Positions 26,129 to 35,352 of a stretch of 64,000 nt of DNA are shown here, piece after piece (position 1 is the stretch's first letter; every line of letters begins with the position of its first letter). The translations under genes were made by a program, and so were the position numbers. This DNA is from Syntrophothermus lipocalidus DSM 12680 (lineage in GTDB: Bacteria > Bacillota > Syntrophomonadia > Syntrophomonadales > Syntrophothermaceae), in NCBI RefSeq assembly GCF_000092405.1, contig NC_014220.1, forward strand, positions 372,001 through 436,000. Reading direction: 5' to 3'. Below the pieces are notes generated by a model. The model saw only the letters and a program-made list of their open reading frames with translations, made no database searches and was not told where the DNA came from.

Positions 26129-26836
26129 ATGACCATCCTGGGGTGGGCTCTGGCTATATTTTCTTTAACGAAGGGCATGTTGATGCTCTTTTCTTATCTC
26201 AATAACCTGGTTTTTCCCCACCCGCTAAGCGAGGAAGAGGAAAGGATTTATTTAGAAAAGACCAGGGAAGGAGATGAGGAGGCAAAGCACATCCTCATAG
26301 AGCACAATTTGCGCCTCGTAGCCCACGTGATCAAGAAGTTCGAGGGCACAGGGGAGGACACGGAAGACCTCATCTCTATTGGAACCATCGGTCTTATCAA
26401 AGCCATCAACACTTTCGACTATGCGAGGGGGACCCGGCTCGCTACTTATGCAGCCCGTTGTATTGAAAACGAGGTGCTGATGTGGTTTCGTAATAGCAGG
26501 AAAGTTAAGCAGGAAGTTTCTATTTATGAGCCTATAGGATATGATAAGGAAGGGAACGAGATTACATTCCTGGATATCTTGACTACGGACAACGAGATAG
26601 TCGATGTTGTAGAAACCAGGCTACAGGAAGAAAAGATAAGGCAGAAATTGGGGGCCTTGAGCAAGCGGGAGCGCCAGGTTATCGAAATGCGCTACGGGTT
26701 GTTTTCAGGCCTCAAAGCTACCCAACGTGAAATAGCCAGAAAACTAGGAATTTCTCGCTCCTATGTTTCGCGTATAGAAAAACGAGCCTTAAAAAAGCTC
26801 ATACGGGAAATTAACCTGGATGTTCTTTCAGTTTAG
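26129..26836 (+). CDS. sigK: Sporulation sigma factor SigK (pro-sigma-K)
   Basis: Late mother-cell sigma factor. The N-terminal hydrophobic pro-sequence (about 1-25, ending near NLVFPHPLS) marks it as a precursor activated by proteolysis. Region 2 shows LRLVAHVIKKFE, EDLISIGTIGLIKAI and TYAARCIENE; region 4 shows KRERQVIEMRYGL and REIARKLGISRSYVSRIEKRA. The gene is continuous, with no skin element. Length 235 residues is normal. Confidence 0.93.
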   Translation: MTILGWALAIFSLTKGMLMLFSYLNNLVFPHPLSEEEERIYLEKTREGDEEAKHILIEHNLRLVAHVIKKFEGTGEDTEDLISIGTIGLIKAINTFDYARGTRLATYAARCIENEVLMWFRNSRKVKQEVSIYEPIGYDKEGNEITFLDILTTDNEIVDVVETRLQEEKIRQKLGALSKRERQVIEMRYGLFSGLKATQREIARKLGISRSYVSRIEKRALKKLIREINLDVLSV

Positions 26837-26869
26837 TTCTCAACTCTTAAATAATAGAGGGAGGAGCCG

Positions 26870-27382
26870 GTGTTTAAGATATTGCACCCAGATATGTGTG
26901 TAAATTCGGTTTTAGACATTCCGGTGGAAGAGCTGCGACAGAACCGTATAACCTCGTTTATTTTGGATCTTGACAACACCATGACGGAATGGAACAGCAA
27001 CGAGGTAAGGCCAGAGATTATAGCCTGGGTGGATAAGCTTAAGGAAACGGGTGGCAAGGCTTGTATAGTCTCTAACAATAAGGAAAGCAGGGTGAAGGCT
27101 GTAGCTCATATTTTGGACATTCCGTACGTTTGCCGTGCCGGGAAGCCTCTGCGGCGGGCTTTTCGGAGGGCTCTGGAGCAAGTAGGTTCTCTACCTGAGG
27201 AGACTTCAGTAGTGGGGGATCAGGTGTTTACAGATGTCTTGGGAGGAAACTTGATGGGGATGCTAACCATACTAGTGTCTCCCCTCAACCCGCGGGAGTT
27301 CTTCGGTACGAGGATTTTCCTAAGAAACTTGGAAAGGTTAGTAAGGAGACCAAAGATGAAAATAGAAAGCCGTACTCTCTAA
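26870..27382 (+). CDS. YqeG-family HAD phosphatase
   Basis: HAD superfamily III-type phosphatase of the YqeG group. The catalytic motif is ILDLDNTMTEW (DxDNT), followed by IVSNNKESR and VVGDQVFTDVLGGN. The substrate is unknown. GTG start with GGGAGGAG upstream. Such genes often precede aroE in Clostridia, as here, usually without known connection. Confidence 0.87.
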   Translation: MFKILHPDMCVNSVLDIPVEELRQNRITSFILDLDNTMTEWNSNEVRPEIIAWVDKLKETGGKACIVSNNKESRVKAVAHILDIPYVCRAGKPLRRAFRRALEQVGSLPEETSVVGDQVFTDVLGGNLMGMLTILVSPLNPREFFGTRIFLRNLERLVRRPKMKIESRTL

Positions 27383-27545
27383 CCATGCAATGCCGCGACT
27401 GCTGAGAGTCGATACGTTGACAGGCGAATCGAGACTCCGTGGTTCCATCCGGCACTAAGCGGCCTGGGTGTGGTGGTTTACTGGTTTTTTCGGTGTTGAA
27501 GCATGACGGATTGATGGTAGTCTATTAAGAGGTGGAACGTTTATA
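27381..27545 (+). promoter_or_regulatory. Possible structured leader upstream of aroE
   Basis: AACCATG (27381-27387) can pair with CGTGGTT (27438-27444). Inside it two hairpins compete: CGACT/AGTCG (27396-27400 with 27407-27411) and GAGTCGAT/ATCGAGACTC (27406-27413 with 27428-27437). A run of six T follows at about 27490. It matches no riboswitch class I recognise, and the competing stems may be chance. Confidence 0.3.
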
Positions 27546-28421
27546 ATGCAGGTTAAGGCTGACACAAGGGTGCTAGGGATAATCGGAAATCCTCTCGGTC
27601 ACTCGCTTTCTCCGCAGATGCATAACCGGGCTCTCGAGCACCTCAGGCTGAACTACGTTTATGTGCCTTTCGTGGTGGACAACCATGCTCTGAAAGAGGC
27701 GGTCGATGGCATACGGGCCCTCGGGATCGATGGAGTCAACGTCACCATCCCCTTCAAAGAAGCTGTCATCGGGTACCTCGATGATTTATCAGAAGAAGCG
27801 CGGTGGTGTGGGGCCGCTAATGTTGTCAAAAACTGTGGAGGGAAGCTGGTCGGGTACAACACCGATGGAGCCGGCTTTATGGCTTCATTACAGGAGCAAG
27901 GGGTGTTGCCGGGTGGACAGAGGGTGGTGGTTTTAGGAGCCGGGGGTGCAGCTAGGGCTATTACTTACCACCTGGTTCAAGCTGAAGTCGAGTCGCTGGT
28001 GTTGATAAATCGGAGCGTAGACCGGGCCGAGGCTCTGGCCGGGGAGTTAGAGGGCATCGGTGACGTTCCCGTTAAGGCAGTCGGCTGGGAAAGGGCTTGC
28101 CTCCAAGAGGCGATTGAGGAGGCCGATCTGTTGATCAATACCACCTCTATCGGGATGTACCCTTGGATCCGAGAAATGCCGCCTCTAGACCCCGAGTGGT
28201 TCCATCCGGGATTGGTTGTGTGCGACATCGTGTATAATCCGATTCAGACCCGGTTGCTGATGGAGGCGTCTATGCGGGGGCTTAAGACTGTAAACGGGGT
28301 AGGCATGTTTGTTCATCAAGGCGCTTTGGCTTTCCAGCTGCTAACCGGCGTTGCGGCTCCTTTGGAAGTAATGCGCGAGGTGGTCATCCATTTACTCACC
28401 GAGGGTAATGCAGAGGGGTAG
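27546..28421 (+). CDS. aroE: Shikimate dehydrogenase
   Basis: Reduces 3-dehydroshikimate to shikimate with NADPH in aromatic amino-acid synthesis. N-terminal substrate-binding motif GNPLGHSLSPQMHN, catalytic Lys and Asp in VTIPFKEAV and NTDGAGF, cofactor loop GAGGAARA and NRSVDRA in place of the common NRT. Length 291 residues. AGAGGTGG lies upstream of the ATG. It overlaps the pseudopilin gene by 14 nt. Confidence 0.94.
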   Translation: MQVKADTRVLGIIGNPLGHSLSPQMHNRALEHLRLNYVYVPFVVDNHALKEAVDGIRALGIDGVNVTIPFKEAVIGYLDDLSEEARWCGAANVVKNCGGKLVGYNTDGAGFMASLQEQGVLPGGQRVVVLGAGGAARAITYHLVQAEVESLVLINRSVDRAEALAGELEGIGDVPVKAVGWERACLQEAIEEADLLINTTSIGMYPWIREMPPLDPEWFHPGLVVCDIVYNPIQTRLLMEASMRGLKTVNGVGMFVHQGALAFQLLTGVAAPLEVMREVVIHLLTEGNAEG

Positions 28422-28884
28422 GATAAGGACAACGGTCAGGGGTTTTACTTTACTGGAACTTGGGGTCGTTCTGGCAATTATCGGGGTTCTGGTACTGATA
28501 GCCGTTCCCAAGTTTAGCGTCCTTTCGGATTACATAAAACTAAGAAAAGATGCAATCGAAATATCCAGACAGCTGCGGTTGGCCCGTCACCGGGCAGTGG
28601 CAACCATGCAATCGAACCAGGTTCGCTTTTACCCCGACTACCAGTATTACCGGGTCTACCAGCCTACTACCAAGACCTACATGTTGAGTTCAGGGGTCAG
28701 ATTTCTCTATGTCAGTTTTCCCAAGGACCCTCGGGGTTGGATTATGTGCCAGTTCAGTCCCTTGGGAGTTCCTACAGCAGGGGGTACGGTGGCTTTGGAG
28801 AACCGCCGTGGTCAGCGCTTGTACGTGGTGGTCAATCCCGTGGTGGGCCGGGTTCGGCTGTCTTCTACGCCTCCGGTGGAGTGA
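28408..28884 (+). CDS. Type IV pilin-like protein (GspH/pseudopilin class)
   Basis: Has a prepilin-type N-terminus: a short basic leader, the cleavage motif GFTLLE with Glu at +5, and a hydrophobic helix (LGVVLAIIGVLVLIAVPKF). The remaining globular part fits a minor pilin (158 residues). A prepilin peptidase must be encoded elsewhere. It is translationally coupled to aroE and lies 3.8 kb upstream of pilB, with other pilus genes in the same direction. Confidence 0.85.
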   Translation: MQRGRIRTTVRGFTLLELGVVLAIIGVLVLIAVPKFSVLSDYIKLRKDAIEISRQLRLARHRAVATMQSNQVRFYPDYQYYRVYQPTTKTYMLSSGVRFLYVSFPKDPRGWIMCQFSPLGVPTAGGTVALENRRGQRLYVVVNPVVGRVRLSSTPPVE

Positions 28885-28962
28885 GTTAGTGGGTGGTTGG
28901 AGTTGTCTCGGTTATTGCGATGAGAGAAATGGGAAGTTTTTATCTATATTGTTATGTATAGT

Positions 28963-28987
28963 AATCTGCGTTAATCAGCGTCTAATC
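28963..28987. repeat. Decamer repeat between the pseudopilin and DUF2179 genes
   Basis: AATCTGCGTT, AATCAGCGTC and a trailing TAATC: two units of the ATC(T/A)GCGT version of the dispersed repeat. It directly precedes the ribosome binding site of the next gene. No opposite arm was found nearby. Confidence 0.65.
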
Positions 28988-29012
28988 TTGCTAAATAAAG
29001 GCGGTGCTGGGG

Positions 29013-29522
29013 GTGTCCTTGGTATTTGATCTGATGTTCATATTTTTTGCTCGGATCATCGACGTTTCTTTGGGAACGGTGCGCATGATCCTTACTATTC
29101 GCGGAGAACGGTACCTGGCAGCTGGTATCGGGTTTTTCGAAATAATGGTATATGTAGTGGCTTTGGGCAAGGTGATTAACAGCCTGCATGAACCTCCCCG
29201 GCTTATTGCCTACTGTTTAGGTTTTGCCAGCGGCGTTTTAGTGGGTATTGTCATAGAGGAAAGACTGGCGCTCGGCTACAGGGGGCTACAGGTTATAACC
29301 GATTACAACAATGATAGGTTGGTTGAATACCTGCGAGACCAGGGGTTTGGAGTCACGACATGGGAAGGAAGCGGTCGTGAGGGCCCCAAACTGGTTATTA
29401 ACATTTTTGTGAAACGAAATCTTGCCCAACAGGTGTCAGAGAAAATAGAAGAGGTAGACCCGAACGCGTTTATAGTTTTCATGGAGCCCAAGTATTTTCG
29501 AGGTGGATACATAAAGAAGTAG
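29013..29522 (+). CDS. UPF0316/DUF2179 membrane protein
   Basis: Three N-terminal transmembrane helices (to about residue 85) are followed by a soluble DUF2179-type domain with [28 protein letters not shown]. Function is not established. GTG at 29013 is chosen because AAAGGCGG lies 9 nt upstream; a GTG at 29004 would leave no spacing. It sits between the pseudopilin gene and aroC. Confidence 0.85.
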   Translation: MSLVFDLMFIFFARIIDVSLGTVRMILTIRGERYLAAGIGFFEIMVYVVALGKVINSLHEPPRLIAYCLGFASGVLVGIVIEERLALGYRGLQVITDYNNDRLVEYLRDQGFGVTTWEGSGREGPKLVINIFVKRNLAQQVSEKIEEVDPNAFIVFMEPKYFRGGYIKK

Positions 29523-29535
29523 GGAGGCAGCGGTC

Positions 29536-30726
29536 ATGCTAAGGTTTTTAACTGCGGGAGAATCTCATGGACCGGCTTTGGGGGGCATAATAGATGGGCT
29601 TCCTGCCGGTCTGGAAATAAACGAAGATTATATTAACCGCCAGTTATCCCGCCGGCAAAAAGGGCACGGGCGGGGCAAACGGATGGCTATCGAGACCGAT
29701 ACAGTGAAGATTCTTTCTGGGGTTAGGCATGGCAAGACGCTGGGAAGCCCCGTTTTTTTGATTGTTGAAAACCGGGATTATTCTAATTGGCAGCAGATCA
29801 TGTCAGCTTCCGGACCGGGGACCGGAGAAAGGCAAGTATTCAGGCCTCGCCCCGGGCACGCGGACCTGGCCGGTGGGATGAAATACGGCCATGAGGACTT
29901 GCGGAATGTACTAGAAAGGGCCAGCGCCAGGGAGACGGCCATGCGGGTGGCAGTTGGGGCTGTTTGTCGCCGGCTTTTGGAAGAGCTGAACATCATGATC
30001 TACAGCCAGGTAGTGGCCATCGGTCAGGTGAGGGCAGAATCGATGCCGGTCGACCACGAGAGCTTGCCGCAATTGATGGAGAAAATCGATGCTTCCCCCG
30101 TTCACTGTTATGATGAGGAAGCGGCAGCGGCCATGATGGCCGAGATAGACACGGCCCGTGTCCGGGGAGAGTCACTCGGAGGCTGTTTCGAGATAGGGGC
30201 GCTGAATATTCCGCCGGGCTTGGGCAGTTATACCCAGTGGGACCGGAGGTTGGACAGCCGCTTAGCAGGAGGACTAATGAGTATCCCGGCAGTTAAGGCG
30301 GTTGAGGTAGGAGATGGGGTGGCGGCTGCCGGGAGGTTTGGTTCCCAAGTTCACGATCAGATCTACTATGAAGCTGAAGGAGGTATTAGACGTTCTACCA
30401 ATCGAGCAGGGGGCATTGAGGGCGGGGTAAGCAACGGGGAAACGGTTTGGGTCCGGTGTTATATGAAACCCATACCGACTCTGTACAATCCTTTGACTAG
30501 CGTCAACATACGTACCTGGCAGGAGGAACAAGCGCAGGTGGAGAGGTCCGATATCTGTGCGGTTCCGGCAGCTGCGGTTATCGGGGAGGCGGTAGCAGCA
30601 TGGGTCATAGCTGGGGTTCTCTTGGAGAAGTTCGGCGGTGATACCATGCAAGAAATCAAGACCAGCTACAAGCGTTATCTTGAATACTTGAGAAGGGTTT
30701 GGAAATGGGAAAGAACATCGTTTTAA
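29536..30726 (+). CDS. aroC: Chorismate synthase
   Basis: Converts EPSP to chorismate with reduced FMN. Conserved motifs: [18 protein letters not shown] at the start, [14 protein letters not shown], and [12 protein letters not shown]. Length 396 residues is typical of the Gram-positive form. The 3' end overlaps aroK. It starts 14 nt after the DUF2179 gene. Confidence 0.95.
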   Translation: MLRFLTAGESHGPALGGIIDGLPAGLEINEDYINRQLSRRQKGHGRGKRMAIETDTVKILSGVRHGKTLGSPVFLIVENRDYSNWQQIMSASGPGTGERQVFRPRPGHADLAGGMKYGHEDLRNVLERASARETAMRVAVGAVCRRLLEELNIMIYSQVVAIGQVRAESMPVDHESLPQLMEKIDASPVHCYDEEAAAAMMAEIDTARVRGESLGGCFEIGALNIPPGLGSYTQWDRRLDSRLAGGLMSIPAVKAVEVGDGVAAAGRFGSQVHDQIYYEAEGGIRRSTNRAGGIEGGVSNGETVWVRCYMKPIPTLYNPLTSVNIRTWQEEQAQVERSDICAVPAAAVIGEAVAAWVIAGVLLEKFGGDTMQEIKTSYKRYLEYLRRVWKWERTSF

Positions 30727-31232
30727 TCGGGTTCATGGGAACCGGCAAGTCGACCATCGGGCAACGCCTAGCCCGCAAGCTGGGAATGATTTTCGTCGAT
30801 ACGGATCGCGAAATCGAAAAGATTACAGGTATGACAGTGGCCGAGATTTTCAGAAAACACGGAGAAAAACGTTTTCGTTCCGAAGAGAAACTGCTGGCTC
30901 ACAAACTTGCCCAAAGAGAAGGCCTCATCATATCCTGCGGCGGGGGCATGCCTTTAGATCCGGAGAACATGAAGGTGTTGGGAGAGAACGGGGTGATCAT
31001 AGGCTTAAAAGCAAGTCCCGAAGACGTGTTCAGGAGGGTGATGAGAAAACGGCATCACCGTCCCCTCATCGATCGTGAACTGACCTTGGAGCGTTTGCGG
31101 GCGATGATGGCAGAGAGGGAGAAATATTATCAGTGTGCTCACATTACGGTGGACACCAGTACCCACGGCATCGAAGAACTAGTTCATAAGATAATCCTGA
31201 ATCTGAAGGAGTTTTGTTATGGCAAAGGTTAG
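30705..31232 (+). CDS. aroK: Shikimate kinase
   Basis: Phosphorylates shikimate with ATP. P-loop GFMGTGKST near the start, substrate residues in DTDREIE and the Arg of FRSEEK, and the CGGGMP glycine-rich motif. The ATG at 30705, inside aroC, is preferred over a TTG six bases earlier; GAAGGG lies upstream. 175 residues. It overlaps aroC by 22 nt and aroB by 14 nt. Confidence 0.94.
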   Translation: MGKNIVLIGFMGTGKSTIGQRLARKLGMIFVDTDREIEKITGMTVAEIFRKHGEKRFRSEEKLLAHKLAQREGLIISCGGGMPLDPENMKVLGENGVIIGLKASPEDVFRRVMRKRHHRPLIDRELTLERLRAMMAEREKYYQCAHITVDTSTHGIEELVHKIILNLKEFCYGKG

Positions 31233-32319
31233 TGTTAACTTAGGAGCGAGAAGCTATGACATCCACATCGGGGCAAACCTGTTAGAGCAAAGCGGGCAGA
31301 TCATAAAAGAGGGAGCTCGAAGCGAGAACCTGTTCTTGGTCAGCAACCCGACCGTTTTTTCACTTTATGGAGCGGCCGTAATAAAAAGCTGCGAAGACTC
31401 GGGGCTGAAGGTGGTAGCAACACTGATCCCGGACGGAGAGGAATACAAGACTATGGGTCAAGCCGAAGAAGTAATCGGCGAAGCCATCCGCCGGGGAATT
31501 GACCGGGAAAGCCTGTTGGTGGCACTGGGTGGCGGGGTAGTAGGAGATCTGGCCGGTTTCGTGGCTGCGGTGTACCAAAGAGGCATAGATTTTGTCCAGA
31601 TACCCACTACTTTGTTGGCTCAGGTCGATAGCAGCGTCGGGGGTAAAGTGGCAGTCAACCACCAGGCCGGCAAAAACATGATCGGCGCCTTCCACCAGCC
31701 GAGAACGGTCATCGTGGATGTGCATACCCTTGCTTCTCTGTCCGAGCGGGAGTTTGCGGCGGGGATGGCTGAAGTGGTTAAATACGGGATCATACTCGAT
31801 GAAAGTTTCTTTGTTTTTTTGGAAAACCGTCTTTCTGATATCAAAGACCGAGACGAACAGGTTATGGAATCCATAGTCAAGCGCTGCTGTGAACTGAAGG
31901 CCATGGTGGTAGAGGAGGACGAGACCGAACGGGGGCTAAGGGCCGTCCTTAACTTAGGTCATACTTTCGGCCATGCGGTTGAGACTTTGACGGGATACAG
32001 TGCATACCGGCACGGCGAGGCGGTTTCCATCGGCATGATACTGGCTTGTTCTCTTGCCCGAGATCTGGGGCTGATGGGGGCAGGAGAGGTTGAAAGGGTT
32101 ACCGGTATGCTGGTGGAGTTGGGGCTGCCGGTGAAGTTACCCCAACTCGATTCCCGTTCGATTTTGAACGCCATGTACCGTGACAAGAAAACCCGGGGCG
32201 GAAAACTGCGGTTGGTCTTGCCCTGCGGAATCGGTCGTGCAGTAGTAAGGGATGACATAGACGACGAACTTATACTGAAGGTGCTCTGTAATCAAAGTCA
32301 AGCCACAGATGCACACTGA
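31219..32319 (+). CDS. aroB: 3-dehydroquinate synthase
   Basis: Cyclises DAHP to 3-dehydroquinate using NAD and a divalent metal. Motifs: LIPDGEEYKT, ALGGGVVGDLAGF, QIPTTLLAQVDSSVGGK, with metal ligands in EVVKYG, NLGHTFGHA and HGEAV. Length 366 residues. The last residues (QATDAH) and the TGA stop come from the decamer repeat that begins here, as at the phoR end. Confidence 0.94.
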   Translation: MAKVSVNLGARSYDIHIGANLLEQSGQIIKEGARSENLFLVSNPTVFSLYGAAVIKSCEDSGLKVVATLIPDGEEYKTMGQAEEVIGEAIRRGIDRESLLVALGGGVVGDLAGFVAAVYQRGIDFVQIPTTLLAQVDSSVGGKVAVNHQAGKNMIGAFHQPRTVIVDVHTLASLSEREFAAGMAEVVKYGIILDESFFVFLENRLSDIKDRDEQVMESIVKRCCELKAMVVEEDETERGLRAVLNLGHTFGHAVETLTGYSAYRHGEAVSIGMILACSLARDLGLMGAGEVERVTGMLVELGLPVKLPQLDSRSILNAMYRDKKTRGGKLRLVLPCGIGRAVVRDDIDDELILKVLCNQSQATDAH

Positions 32320-32596
32320 TTGTCACCGATTTCCACTGATTTTTTAAGAATTAATCTTCTGAGCACGCCTGCGATCGCAGAATAAGGTGCGATTTCGTAT
32401 CCAGATACGTGACTGAGCTTGGTTAATTGGCACCAGGGTATTTATGGTTGGGCGTACTTGGGACGCGAACAGCACCGATCTAGGAGTAAAACGCCTGGAG
32501 CATCCGTGTCCATCAGTCAGAATCTGTGTGAATCTGTGGTTATATATCAACGAATATCAGTGTTTATCAGTGAAAATCTGTGTAAATCTGTGGTTA
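32302..32596. repeat. Island bounded by inverted decamer arrays, between aroB and pilB
   Basis: The left arm (32303-32342) has units CCACAGATGC, ACACTGATTG, TCACCGATTT, CCACTGATTT. The right arm (32501-32596) has CATCCGTGTC, CATCAGTCAG, AATCTGTGTG, AATCTGTGGT, then after an irregular stretch ATCAGTGTTT, ATCAGTGAAA, ATCTGTGTAA, ATCTGTGGTT. The arms are inverted to each other. The 158-nt interior has no gene I can support. The long upstream extension of the pilB frame crosses this island and is not real. Confidence 0.8.
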
Positions 32597-32650
32597 CAAA
32601 TCGGCTGCGGGACTGGTATAATATTCCTAGACTGTGAGGAGAAAGGTGTC

Positions 32651-34282
32651 ATGCAGGTCCGCAGAACTTTGGGTGACGTACTAAGGGAAGCGGGAATGAT
32701 CACGGCCAGTCAGCTCGTTTCCAGTTTGAAGGAACAGAACAAGACCGGCGAACCCTTGTCAACAATCCTGATAAGAAAAGGTTATGTTACGGAACAGGAA
32801 ATTGTGGATACTTTAACCGCGACATTGGGCATTCCTACCACCCGTTTAGATCCCCGCATGGTAGAGGCTGAAGCGATGGGGATGTTGCCCTCCTACCTGA
32901 TTTGGCATTATCAAATCCTTCCTTTAACGCGCCAAGGTCAACATTTGACTCTAGCCATGGTAGATCCCCTGGATGAAAAGGCTATAGAAGAGGTCCAGAA
33001 TGCTACGGGCTTGGAAGTAGTTCCAGTGGTAGTTAGGCAGAGCGATTTGACCTGGGCGGCAGGACAGTGCGTGTTCTCCAGTTCCAGCAGGATGAGGCGA
33101 GAAGAAGCGCGTTTGGATGAGACTTCAGTCGTACGGGTTCTCGATTCGCTTTTTGTTCAAGCCTTTCAGTGTCGGGCCAGTGACATTCATATTCAGCCTG
33201 AGGTTGAAGCGATAAGGATAAGGTTTAGAGTAGACGGTTCGCTCTTCGACGTTTTACACTTGCCCGTTAGCATGGGCCCGGGCTTGGTCTCCCGCATCAA
33301 GGTTATGGCCAATCTAGACATTTCGGAAAAGCGCTTGCCCCAGGATGGACGGATCAAGTTAGAAATCGAGAGGCACAGTATTGACCTTCGGGTGGCTGTT
33401 ATTCCAACCGTATACGGTGAACAAGTGGTATTGCGGGTTTTAGACCAGACCCGCGGAATACTCGATATTGAAGGGCTGAGGTTAGAAAGCTCGAACTTTG
33501 AACGTTTCATGTCTCTACTCGCTTGTCCCCACGGCATCTTGCTGGTTACCGGACCGACCGGGAGCGGAAAGACCACTACGCTCTATACGATGCTTCGTTT
33601 CCTCAACTCTCCAGACCGCTGCATAATAACCCTTGAGGACCCGGTCGAGTACTCTTTGGCGGGAATTACCCAAATTCAGATGAACCCGCGGATCGGGCTA
33701 ACTTTTTCCGATGGTCTCAGGGCGGTGTTTCGTCAGGACCCGGACATCATCATGGTGGGGGAAATAAGGGACACCGAAACTGCGCACCTCGCGGTTCAGG
33801 CGGCAATGACCGGTCACCTGGTACTGTCAACCCTCCATACCAACACCGCCGTAGGCAGCATAACGAGATTGTTGGACATGGGAATAGAGCCATACCTCAT
33901 TTGTTCTTCCTTGAGAGGGGTTGTGGCCCAGAGGCTGGTGCGGATGATTTGTTCTCTGTGTGCCGAAGAATACCTCTTGGATGAGTTTACTGCGGTCAGG
34001 ATCGGCATGCCGGAATTGACAGGAAAGCGGTTTCGTCGGGGACGCGGTTGTCACTCTTGCCGCATGACCGGTTATCAAGGTAGGGTGGCAGTGCAGGAGG
34101 TGCTGGTCTTAAACCACGACTTGCGGGGTATGGTTATGAGTGATTCGTTTACAGAGGAGGAGATGGAGACTGCTGCCCGGGAACAAGGAATGACAACCCT
34201 GCTGGAAGATGGTATAAGGAAGGCGCGAGAAGGGTTGACCAGCTTGGATGAGGTCATGAGGGTGGTTTACCTTGGAAATTGA
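32651..34282 (+). CDS. pilB: Type IV pilus/type II secretion assembly ATPase (PilB/GspE family)
   Basis: Hexameric cytoplasmic ATPase that powers pilin polymerisation. An N-terminal MshEN-type domain (about 1-150) is followed by the motor: Walker A GPTGSGKTTT (301-310), the Asp box ITLEDPVEYS, Walker B IIMVGEIRD and a His box with HLVLSTLHTN. A zinc site is formed by CSLC (about 434) and CHSC (about 467). ATG at 32651 follows GAGGAGAAAGG. 543 residues. No pilT or pilC is in the window. Confidence 0.93.
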   Translation: MQVRRTLGDVLREAGMITASQLVSSLKEQNKTGEPLSTILIRKGYVTEQEIVDTLTATLGIPTTRLDPRMVEAEAMGMLPSYLIWHYQILPLTRQGQHLTLAMVDPLDEKAIEEVQNATGLEVVPVVVRQSDLTWAAGQCVFSSSSRMRREEARLDETSVVRVLDSLFVQAFQCRASDIHIQPEVEAIRIRFRVDGSLFDVLHLPVSMGPGLVSRIKVMANLDISEKRLPQDGRIKLEIERHSIDLRVAVIPTVYGEQVVLRVLDQTRGILDIEGLRLESSNFERFMSLLACPHGILLVTGPTGSGKTTTLYTMLRFLNSPDRCIITLEDPVEYSLAGITQIQMNPRIGLTFSDGLRAVFRQDPDIIMVGEIRDTETAHLAVQAAMTGHLVLSTLHTNTAVGSITRLLDMGIEPYLICSSLRGVVAQRLVRMICSLCAEEYLLDEFTAVRIGMPELTGKRFRRGRGCHSCRMTGYQGRVAVQEVLVLNHDLRGMVMSDSFTEEEMETAAREQGMTTLLEDGIRKAREGLTSLDEVMRVVYLGN

Positions 34283-35348
34283 ACACAGGAAAACCGCGTT
34301 GGGATGCAGGTCGGGTCGCGGTAAGACCGGGTGCAGGTTTTCGCGAGACCAAGGGGCAGTTCTTGTGGTTACACTGGTCCTGGTTTTAGTCCTTCTGGTT
34401 CTGGGAAGCGCGGTTACCAACATCGTGTTTTGTGAAAAAATGATGGCTAGCTATCACTTGGCCTCGCAACAGGCTTTAATGTTGGCTGATAGTGGGATAG
34501 AGAGAGCACGAGCTGGGTTGGCCCGCGACGTTTCAGCCATATTGACCGAGCACAGTTTTGGCATGCAATTAGGCCAAGGTACGGTTTCGGTTGTAATTAC
34601 CGCTCCTAACGGAAACGGTATGATAGAAGCACGCTCCCAGGCTGTCCTGAATAACGGGGCCAAAAAAACTATGACTGCGGAATTCGGTATTAGCCCTTAT
34701 GTGGGGCTCTCAGCCAAACGGGTTGCTGTATCCGGAAGCGGTCTTTGTACCGTGCAGGGAAATGCCGCCGTTCAACAGGCGGAAGGAATGTACCAGCAGG
34801 TAGGAAACAGATACACGGGATTCGCGGTTTTGCACATCGACATAAACACTTTCAAGCAACTAGCTCAGATGTGCCCTGACGAGTGGCAGGTTTATTCTGG
34901 GCCCAAGGTATTGACAGCGGATGATTTTGCATTTTGCAGCAACGTTCTAGTTAACGGTGACGTGATCCTGGACAACAGTATAAGGGCGTGTCCTGAAGGT
35001 AGTTTATTGGTTTCGACCGGATCGGTTACTGTTTGCCCAGCACAGGAAGAAGGGAACAGCACTTTCGGTTTGAGTATCATCTGTGCCCGAGATTTGTCAA
35101 TCTCGGCTAACCAAGACGCGGTTTTGATCCCTAGCGGTTATCTCCATTCAAACACAAAGATAGCTTTTGACGTGGGAACCGCAGAGGGACCGCTGACCTT
35201 TGACGGCGTGATCGCGGCCGATGAAGTAACGGTCAACACCAACGGTGAGTTTGTTATCAGGGAGGAAAGAAGCGTTTTGTTGGCTAACGAAGTCTTAAAA
35301 GACACTGTACTCGGAAGCATGGTATCGTACCAGGAGGTCGCTGTATAG
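34272..35348 (+). CDS. PilX-like pilus assembly protein
   Basis: A basic N-terminus (about 30 residues) is followed by one hydrophobic helix (GAVLVVTLVLVLVLLVLGSA) and then MLADSGIERARAGL, the alternating pattern of PilX N-terminal-domain proteins. The rest is a beta-rich extracytoplasmic region. The prepilin site is not a clear GFTLxE, so processing is uncertain. The TTG start overlaps pilB by 11 nt. Placed with pilM, N and O, it is probably a minor component of the pilus apparatus. Confidence 0.7.
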   Translation: MEIEHRKTALGCRSGRGKTGCRFSRDQGAVLVVTLVLVLVLLVLGSAVTNIVFCEKMMASYHLASQQALMLADSGIERARAGLARDVSAILTEHSFGMQLGQGTVSVVITAPNGNGMIEARSQAVLNNGAKKTMTAEFGISPYVGLSAKRVAVSGSGLCTVQGNAAVQQAEGMYQQVGNRYTGFAVLHIDINTFKQLAQMCPDEWQVYSGPKVLTADDFAFCSNVLVNGDVILDNSIRACPEGSLLVSTGSVTVCPAQEEGNSTFGLSIICARDLSISANQDAVLIPSGYLHSNTKIAFDVGTAEGPLTFDGVIAADEVTVNTNGEFVIREERSVLLANEVLKDTVLGSMVSYQEVAV

Positions 35349-35352
35349 GGTA

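Noticed and set aside
32501-32596. CRISPR array
   Set aside because: Units are ten bases without unique spacers and there are no cas genes.
32444-32650. Upstream extension of the pilB reading frame by 69 codons
   Set aside because: It translates the decamer repeat island; the ATG at 32651 has a strong ribosome binding site and gives the normal N-terminus.
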